The translations under genes and the position numbers were made by a program. DNA of 64,000 bases from Enchytraeus crypticus. Taxonomy: Eukaryota > Annelida > Clitellata > Enchytraeida > Enchytraeidae. Each line of letters begins with the position of its first letter. Within the stretch, counting starts at the first letter, position 1. Positions 1 to 10,100 of this stretch are shown piece by piece. The stretch lies in assembly GCA_905160935.1 (NCBI GenBank), contig CAJHZI010000778.1:242501-306500 (forward strand), given 5' to 3'. Under the pieces are notes generated by a model. It did no database searches and had not been told where the DNA came from. It saw only the letters and a list, made by a program, of their open reading frames with translations.

Positions 1-127
1 TACAGCTAATGTTAACGTCAGTTTCCTCACTCGAAAGCGATATCAGTGACGGGCGAACCCAGGATTTGAACCTCGCACTTTCTGATCCGCTGTCGAGTAT
101 CTTACCGACTTCGCCACTGGCTCCAGC
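1..127 (-). mobile_element. SINE-1 (tRNA-derived SINE), left-edge copy
   Basis: On the minus strand this reads as a tRNA-like head with an A box (TGGCGAAGTCGG) and B box (GGTTCAAATCC), then a body ending gaggaaactgacgttaac and an AGCTTTACCAGC tail. The same unit occurs about ten times in the window. This copy is slightly diverged. Confidence 0.85.
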
Positions 128-589
128 CATACCTGTTATATAACCTAATACACATGTGAAAGGCACCATCTAGAATTTGGAGAGCCTCATTGTATTTTTG
201 CTAAATAAAGATATCAATTACTGATTTGGTTTGCACGGGCTCGTTTCGAACTAAGCAATTATTGAGCTTAAGTAGGACGCATTTGTATATGTACTACTGG
301 CGTAACTAAGTAATATCTCTCTCTCTTTCTCTCTCTTTCTCTCTCTTTCTCTCTCTTTCTCATTTTCTATCTATTTCTAACCTTCCCTCTCTAATTCAGA
401 ATTACTATTTTAAATTAATAATATCGTTTAAATATTCAGCAAAATATTCCAATTATAATTATTAATGTCTTGTCCTGCGGTGAAATGAAAATTTTATTAA
501 GAATAACAAACGTACTTAATTCATGATAACAGTCTAGATGCTGCTCTAGAGCTTAACGTTAAGCTTTCAAACTACACTCGTCATTTCAG

Positions 590-745
590 GACGCCCACTG
601 GATGGACGTGATGAAGATGAAATCCGGCGGTTCACTGCCAGTGCTTCACGTGACTGATTGTGAGAGGAAGAGGAGGGAGGCGGTGTGGGAACTCTTTCAG
701 AGCGAGTGCATCTTCCTTATCGACCATCTCATGGCTCTCAAGCAC
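590..745 (+). CDS. PLEKHG7: PLEKHG7-like exon 1 of window (start of DH domain)
   Basis: The exon follows acceptor ttcag and opens DAHWMDVMK, then ERKRREAVWELFQSE and FLIDHLMALKH. It ends CAC|gttagt in phase 0. The end of the exon is duplicated at 812-874 after an (ATCA)n array. Confidence 0.85.
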
Positions 746-1085
746 GTTAGTAGATCAATCAATCAATCAATCAGTCAATCAATCAATCGATCAATCAATC
801 AATCGATCAATGAGTGGGAACTCTTCCAGAGCGAGAGTATCTTCCTCATAGACCATCTTATGGCTCTCAAGCACGCAAGTCGATCAGTCGATCAATCAAT
901 CAGTCAATTAATCGATCAATCAATTAATCAATCAATCAGTCAATAAATCAATAAATCCATCGATCGATCAATCAAACAATTAACCAACCGATCTATCTGT
1001 CAATCAATCCACCAACCAATCAATCAAATACTCAATATACATGTATAAGTGTGCAACTCAATAATGAATGTATCAGCCAATCAAA

Positions 1086-1146
<61 letters not shown>

Positions 1147-4100
1147 TTATACATATAGGCTACACTGTATATACATGTACAAATATACATGTATATATAA
1201 TATATAAATGCACAGTTTATACATGTATGACGTCCCTGGCATCATCTCTTAGATGAGAAAATAGACGTTAAACCTTTATTACATAAATACATGCTTAACA
1301 TGTGCATGTACGCGTAGTTATGACCATCTTATTTATTTATCTTATTTATTTATCTTATTTATTTATCTTATTTATTTATCTTATTTATTTATCTTATTTA
1401 TTTATCTTATTTATTTATCTTATTTATTTATTTTATTTATTTATCTTATTTATTTATCTTCTTTATTTATTTATGTAGTTATGTGAATTGCTAATCAACC
1501 GATCGATTGATCAATCAAATGCTCAATACATACTTATACGAAATTAGATCAATCAGTCAATCAATCTGACGCTGAGTTTGTAGGCAGTGGCGCATATCCC
1601 GTAAATCACTACCAAATCCCCCACCTCAGTTTCCAAAAGTTAAGATATAAATTAAATAATTTATTGAGATATTGCAACGGTCCCCGAAAATTACATTCAC
1701 CAATAATAATAATAATAAAGGTTTAACCGTCCGTTTCCTCATCCAAAGATGGTGTCAGGAATTTAATGACAGTATATTTAGCCTACTCTGAATTATTCAT
1801 AGTAATTGGCAGGAAAAATAACCCCTAGATCTCTAAAAAAATATCTAAAAAGATTTTGACTACGTTCTCTGAATAGCTGTTAATCCCTGTAGACGTCCCT
1901 GCGCGCAAGTATTAAGAAATTTAATTTACTATATTTTATATTTGCTGCAGTGCTTCATGGAGCCACTGAAGAAAGTTCAGGTAGAAGGGTTTCTAGTGTT
2001 CGCTGAACCTAGTGACCTGTTCGGAAACCTTGATGAGCTGTGCTATGTAAGTAGTCGAACACTCTCAGTTATTAGTCGAACAACTCTAACATCACCCTTA
2101 CAAAGCGATGCTTTAAATACCAATTTTTATATATTAAATCTTTAATATATTAATTTTTAAGATTGGTCAACATCCAATCTTTGCCTTTAAATCTAAAGAT
2201 ATATAAACGCAAATTACTATTTCTATTTGAGTCAGTATAATAAATAATATCATTTAGCTTAATAAGTATAATATTTTATTTTTTGCACTATTGAGCTCCA
2301 AACTAGCGCTAGTAACATTTCCCCTATAGCAAACTATGTTGTGGTCACTGTATTGACGTTGTGATCATTGGTTAATTCACTCATGATGATTTATCATTGG
2401 TTAATTCACTCATGATGATTTATCAATGATGCTGATGATGATGATGATGTTGTTGATGATGATGATGATGATGTGATAATGATGACGATGATGATGATGA
2501 TAATTATGACGAAGACAACTACGACGACGACGCCGATGATGTTGATGACGATGATGTTGATGATGACGATGACGACGACGATGATGACGTTGATAATTAT
2601 GATGATGACGACGACGATGACTTCGAAGACGACGATGTTGATGACGATGACGACGACTATGACGACAACGACGTTGATGATGATGATGATAATTGATCGA
2701 TGTAGTTGATAAGGAAGTGGTTGTTTGCTGTTCATAGGTCAGCTACACGTTCTGTTGTGACTTCATAGACCTCTTGCTGTGTAACACTGAGGAAGAACCC
2801 GGTGACTTCGCTCGTACTGACGTTGTCATTGAGGGATTGAAGCGGGTTTGTTAATGTTACATTTATTAATTTCTTTTTTCGTTTAGTATCATCTATTTGT
2901 TCATCACAGCACAGCTTATACAAATAATAATTTAGTCCATTTTCCGTGTAGCCAGTCCAGTGAATATCCGAGAATTTACTCTCAGATCAGCGCGGCTAGG
3001 ATTCGAACCCACGAGGGTTCAATTCACCGCAGGATCTGTCATTTAAATCTTCATGACGTTATCCCTACGCTATTAAGACATTCATTATGTACTGGATTGT
3101 ATTGATCAAATATAATAATTCTTAATTTTTTCATGTAGTTAGATAAACAAATAACAATACAAGAGAGGTTACCATAAAAGAGCCATATCTCTGTTCTGTA
3201 ATACCATAATTATTAGCTATAGTAGAGTCTACTTAAGTCTAAATACAAAAAATTTCTATTACATTATCAATTACAGTTGGTACAATACAATTTAATCTAT
3301 GAACCGTTACACTGTATAAATTTAATTTTGATTTTTGCACTAAACACATGTTTTAAATGGTTACTTCAAAAGATATGAAAATGCGGGAGGAATACTAACT
3401 TTTAGAAAACCATCTAACTTTAAACCAACTCCTTTTAGTTCGATATTTGCTCAATATTGATTTAATTCCCTTTGATTCTTGTAATCAAAGTTGTCTACAT
3501 CTGTATTAATGTGGACAAATTATTCGACTATTATATTCTGATTGGCTAATAGATTGTATTGTAATAAAGAAATAAAGTACTTTGTAATTTGCAGTTTTGT
3601 CAGCTCACTAGGGAAGGAGAAGTGTATCACGATTATTGCCTAAACTACGCCAAGGCAATGACTTACCTCGAGCAACTGCGAAAAAACGAGGATTTCAGCG
3701 AATTTGAAAAGGCATTTGTTTCTTTTCTAGTTTATTTTTCTTTTCTAGTTTAAATTTCTTTTATAGTTTATTTTTCTTTTCTAGTTTATTTTTCTTTTCT
3801 AGTTTATTTAGTTTTCATTTGTTTATTTTTAAAAGTTTAATGAAAATCCTTACACAGAAAATGTCCACTATCATCCACTTCTGTATCAATCATAGAACCA
3901 ATTTAAAAAATAAATCATGATTTAAGATATGAGGAAGCAATTGTAAATGGATTGAATTAGTTAATGATCAATTGATTGATCGACTGATCGATTGATTAAT
4001 TAATTATTTTATTGATCGAATGACTGACAGGTTTATTGAATGATTGATTGGTTTTTGATTGATTTGACGATTGATTGTTTGATTGGTTGATTGACTGACT

Positions 4101-7100
4101 GATCGACTGATAGACTGACTGACTGACTGATTGATTGGTGAATTGATTGATTGATTGATTAATTGATGGATGGCCACAGATCTGTGAGCACGACTCTAGA
4201 TGTTGACGCCTGCTGCTGACAGATCTGCTCATATCTCCCATGCAGCACGGCACTAAGATTCCTCTGATGACCAGTTGATTGATTAATTGATTGATTGATT
4301 GATTGATCGACGGACACAGATCTGTGAGCACGACTCTAGGTGTAGGCGTCTGCTACTGACTGATCTGCTCATATCTCCCATGCAGCACTGCACCAAGATT
4401 CCTCTGCTGCTTCAGTCCATCAGACGTTACACTGAGGACACTTGCGAGCAGCACATGCTCCTAGAAACTCTGGAGAAATTTGAAAAATCTATCAGTTAGT
4501 AATCGATATTCTTAGTATTAGTAGTTCATATGGTCTGCCTAAATTATGTAATCTTAAATCATATGGTCTGCTAAAATCATTTAATAAAACTATAAAATTA
4601 TAAAATCATAAAATCTGTCAAATCATTTAATCTTAATACATATGGTGTGTCAAAAATATTTAATCTTAATCATTAGGTCTGTCAAAATCATTTAATCTTA
4701 ATTCATATGGTATGTCAAAATCATTTACTCTTAATTCGTATGGTATGTCAAAATCATTTACTCTTAATTCGTATGGTATGTCAAAATCATTTACTCTTAA
4801 TTCGTATGGTATGTCAAAATCATTTACTCTTAATTCGTATGGTCTGTCAAAATCATTTACTCTTAATTCGTATGGTCTGTCAAAATCATTTACTCTTAAT
4901 TCGTATGGTCTGTAAAAATCATTTACTCTTAATTCGTATGGTCTGTCGGAATAAGACCTAACTTATTGGAAGTAAACAATTAACCCCCAGATATAGCATT
5001 CAAGTGGATAAATAATATAAACTGATTATATTAATTTTTTCACTTGAGTAATTTGTAATAATTATATAATTAAATTTATAGTCACTGAAGCAGTAATACA
5101 CCAATCCTTAGTATTTGCCAATTCTATTTTATTTACTTATTATAGGTGTGCTATTTGTTACATTTTGATATCTTTACAGAAAATCTCGAAACCAAAATGC
5201 TTTGGCTAAAGAATTTCGAAAGAGTGCAAGAAATCCAACAGCAGATAATTTGGCTGCCTATAACTGAACTTGAACCTCGAGCCTTTATCCCAGAGGTAAA
5301 CTAGTTATCAATGATCAAGTAACGTACGACAATGGCCTCATGCAGACAGTGGCATAAGGGGTATTTTAAAAATTAATCTAATATTCATCTAAGTTCCATT
5401 TTGCAAATGCTTCTTATCTGATTCATTCATATAGAAACATATGCAAGCGTGAATAAACAGAATATCGTGGACTCTAATACATACAGACTTATACATAAAG
5501 ATAATACAGATTCATATATGTAAATAATACAGTTACAAGATCGACGATCTTGTGGTATAGAGTTTCATGATATTCTCCCATAAATATTAATTTCGAGGCT
5601 GTCTTTCCATTTTCTTTTCGAGCTTGCCACTGCTCTTTTGCCATCTGCTTGTAGTTAAATTTTTCTAAGATTTCTGATTTCGTCCATGCGCATCACATGT
5701 TGAGCCCATTTCATTCTTTATTCTTGATGACTTAACAGACCATTTCTTGATTTGTCCTTTTGCTGTCCTCATTTTTTGTTTGTATCTGATTCTTAGTACT
5801 CTCCTTAGCCATTTGTTTCAGTGCCATTCTATTATCTATCCATTGCCTTTGTTAATTTCCAAGATTCACACCCGAAGATAAATAAACTGTATTTACAGTT
5901 TTACAGTATATTTGTGGTAATTATTGTGAGCAACTTCTTGACTGCTTTCAGACAAATATCTACATTCTAGAGCAGTGTGATGGTTTGCAATTTTCTGCAA
6001 AATGTGTTGCCTTAATTTTTCATTAATTTTTCTGTTGTTGCAGTTTCTGCGGAGCACACTTTGCAGGCAGCCTTGTGAGCGAATCCTAGCCAGTCCTAAG
6101 CGACAATTGCTCTATGAGGGCTCAGTGACCATGCACGGTACTATACAGTCCTATTTAATCATCATCATCATCATCGTCGTCGTCGTCATCATCATCATCG
6201 TCGTCGTCGTCATTATCATTATCATCATTATCATCGTAATCATCATCAACATCATCAGCATCTTCCCTTTAATCCCAGTTTAACTAGGGTCGGGGATATG
6301 AATATAAACCTTCTCCACTCCTCTCTGTCACATATGTCACATACCATATCATCAGTCAATCCTCTACAATCATTTCTATTCGTTTATAAAATTGTGTAGA
6401 AATTTTTGGAGCCCAAGCGCTCACCAACCGAATGCCCTTTCTGACGTATATTTGGATCTTAATGCATTCCAATTTAATATAACATTTTAATTTGAAATTA
6501 AGTATTTTTTATTTTGGAAGCTGTCATTAATTTACTGCTCTGATATTTGTTCACATATTATTGTACCCTTTAAAATAACTAAATTACCATCAATATTTTG
6601 GCAATTGTAGCTTGGAGTAATTTCATGTGATATATTACTGGAGTAATTTCATGTGATATATTACTTGGAGTAATTCATATGATTCAATACTTTGAGTAAT
6701 TTCATGTGATATATTACTTGGAGTAATTCATATGATTCAATACTTTGAGTAATTTCATGTGATATATTACTTGGAGTAATTCATATGATTCAATACTTTG
6801 AGTAATTTCATGTGATATATTACTTGGAGTAATTATGGTACTCATAGTGTTATGTGTATACTGTTTGCTCTGCAATAGCTACAATATTATTTAAAGTATG
6901 TTCGTCAGCAATTGTAAATTGGTGCTGATATAAATACTGATTTGCTGATTGATAACTTAGTAATATACTCGATAAGTTTCAATAATATTCGAGAATACAT
7001 TTATATATAGTGATACTATTTCAGATTTATTTTTATATATTGATAATATTTCAGATTTATCGTCCCAACTACTATATGCACCAATAGCTTTCGACCAATT

Positions 7101-10100
7101 TAATACTACCGATACCAATTTTGACCGACTGTGCAAACGCAATTTTCTACATTATTTTTATTTTTTTTTACTTGTTACAGAGGTCTCGAAAACAGTCGAC
7201 ATGTACCTGTTTCTATTTGATGATATTTTGCTCATCACTAAGATAAAGAAGCCTCCGCGAAAGGTTTGTAAGTCTATTCTCAAATTTAGCAACAAGGACA
7301 ACACTCTTTTAGTGCTACTGTCGTCCATGACAGCTTCGAACATCATGAGACCTATTCCAAAGCCAAAAAATAGAGTGTAATGTCCAGTAATCCCGAAAAA
7401 CCGAATGGGTACCTGAAGATTAGGCCAAGCGAAACTTGGACGTGTTGTGAGAAACAACTGAGCTATAACCGAGTAACATAGCTGGAAACCACCTAGAAAC
7501 CTTATTATTCTCAATCTGTGGGTTATATAAGATGTGGATAAGAAATAGGCTTTTGTGAAAGTAGTAACTAGCTAATCGATTGAGAGATCTTTATGAAGCT
7601 TGAAAGTGGAATGTGGTCTTTTGATCTCTTTTTAATGGTTTTCAATCTTTTTCTTTTGTGGTCTTTGTGTACTAAGTCATCATATTGGGGTGCTTTGGCA
7701 CCTGTTTGTGTAGAGTCCGCAAGAGAAGTCCCTGACATTGCCTTATGGTGAGGAACCGGGTATTAAATTCTTATTGATTGATTGATTTCTCTTAGGGCCC
7801 TGCCTACTGGCAGGTCCGTGGTATATAAAGCCTTCACTCATCTCTATTTTCCGTTTGTTGCTTGTTTCTATCTTTCCACTTAAGGAATGATTAATTGAAT
7901 TATTAGCTGACTAAAATGGCTAATAAATTGATTGATTCGTTGATTATTAAGCAGAAAGCTAGCCTGGTAGACGGCAGCCCTTACGTTCCACATAAAGTTC
8001 GAACAGACGGAGCCGTATTTGTAGTGTATCGACAGCCAATAGCACTGGATCGGTTCACAATTCATGACGTCAGACCTCCGGATCCAGCTGGTATTTAACA
8101 CAAATACTATATAAGAAAAATATAAAAACATATTATAATATTAATTATATGCTTCAAAGTTGATTAGTCCTCGAAAATAATTGGTGTGCATCTTAGCAAA
8201 TAGCGCAATGTAAGATAATTAAATATGAAGCTGGATAAACTTAACAACAACAACAATTAGAGTGCTACAGTCATCAATGACAACATCGAGCACTATGGAG
8301 ACAAAATCAAACCGGCGAGCAAAAGGAAGGAACAAACACGGTGAAAATTCCAAAATCCAGAAAATCAGTCCAAAGATAAGTTTATAACGTTAATGTCTTA
8401 AGGTGCGAATTTGTTCTCTTCATCATACAGTGATGAAAAAGTTTGCTCAGTCTTAGTTAAGAATGTGACAAATGCAGAAATTTCAATTTTAGACTTTTAA
8501 GTTTACTATACGTCTCTATACATTTACTAAACATTTGAAGTTATACTAAATGTGTCTATATGTTTGTTTGCAAGTTTACTATACGTCTCTCTATAAACGT
8601 AATTGAAAAACTTTTTATCTAAAGAAAAAAAGCTACAACATGTACTAATTGATCAATTGCCAGTTGTGTATTTCTGCAGGAAACGGTTTGAAGAACGCCT
8701 TTGTATTGGTTCAGATCAGTAGGTTCCAACAAATCATAGGAGTCGTTACCCTGCAGACATCTAACGAATCGTTAAAGGTTTGCAATTTATTATTTTATAG
8801 AAGATCTTAAATACTTAATTACTTACGAAGATCTTAAATACTTAATTACTTAAGAAGATCTTAAATACTTAATTACTTAAGAAGATCTTAAATACTTAAT
8901 TACTTAAGAAGATCTTAAATACTTAATTACTTAAGAAGATCTTAAATACTTAATTACTTAAGAAGATCTTAAATACTTAATTACTTAAGAAGATCTTAAA
9001 TACTTAATTACTTAAGAAGATCTTAAATACTTAATTACTTAAGAAGATCTTAAATACTTAATTACTTAAGAAGATCTTAAATACTTAATTACTTAAGAAG
9101 ATCTTAAATACTTAATTACTTAAGAAGATCTTAAATACTTAATTACTTAAGAAGATCTTAAATACTTATAATTTTATGGAAGATCTTAATTACTTCAAGG
9201 ATAACGCTAAAACTCGCTCTGAAACATCTTTCCTTCACATTTCTAATCGATTGTCACATTGGATGGTGTTTTTTACCAGTAATATAATATATAATATCAG
9301 TTTAAGTTTCAGACGCACCGCTCAGTAGCTCACCCGAAGGCTTAATCAATCAATCATTCAGTAGAATAAACTGCATCGATTCTGATGATATTTTAGTAAA
9401 AAACGCAGGGCATTCTGGACTGCAAAGAAAAATCCAGACCTCTTATTAAAGCTGTACAAGACGATGAAACAAAATGGAAATCAAGTGCTTAGCAATTTAA
9501 TTTTCGGATCTTTTCCAGTTTTAAGTAATATGGTTGTGAACAATTGATATTGCTGTAAGATGATGAAGTAGACGTTAAATCTACATGTAGCACCGATGCA
9601 GCCTAACGTGCCTCTTGTAGGTGATGGCTAAGTAGATCTTTTTATAGAATTATGATGCAGCCTAACGTGCCAGTTGTAGGTGATATGACTGAGTAGATCT
9701 ATTTGTAGCACTATGATGTAGCATATTATGCCTGTTGTAAGTGATGGCTAAGCAGATCTATTTATAGAGCTATGATGTAGCACATTGTACCTGTTGTAAG
9801 TGATGGTTAAGTAGATATATTTATAACACTATGATGTAGCCTATCGTGCCTATTGCAGGTGATATGGCTAAGTAGGCTACAGGAGGCACAGGACAGGTAC
9901 AGGGAGGCGGTCAAGCGCACAGAGAGAAGCCTGACGGCCGATCAGTGCATGAACGGACTCTCGCTGTCGGACGAAGGCTCCATCAGAGAGGAGGCGAGCG
10001 AGTGCGACTCGTCCTCCACGGCCGTGGCCTCCCCGGGCAGCGTCGAGGCGAATCCGCCGCCCCATCGCCGTCCCGGACTGATCCGGTCAAGCGGAAACAC

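Noticed and set aside
2406-2735. Poly-acidic or poly-Val/Ile ORFs
   Set aside because: Product of a GAT/GAC trinucleotide array in an intron between well-supported exons.
8798-9180. CRISPR-like regular repeats
   Set aside because: The units are contiguous with no spacers and the DNA is from an animal; it is a minisatellite.
9405-9480. Open segment GILDCKEKSRPLIKAVQDD after an AG, in PLEKHG7-like intron 10
   Set aside because: It has a suitable phase but runs into a stop without a donor, and exons 10 and 11 already join directly as in the family.
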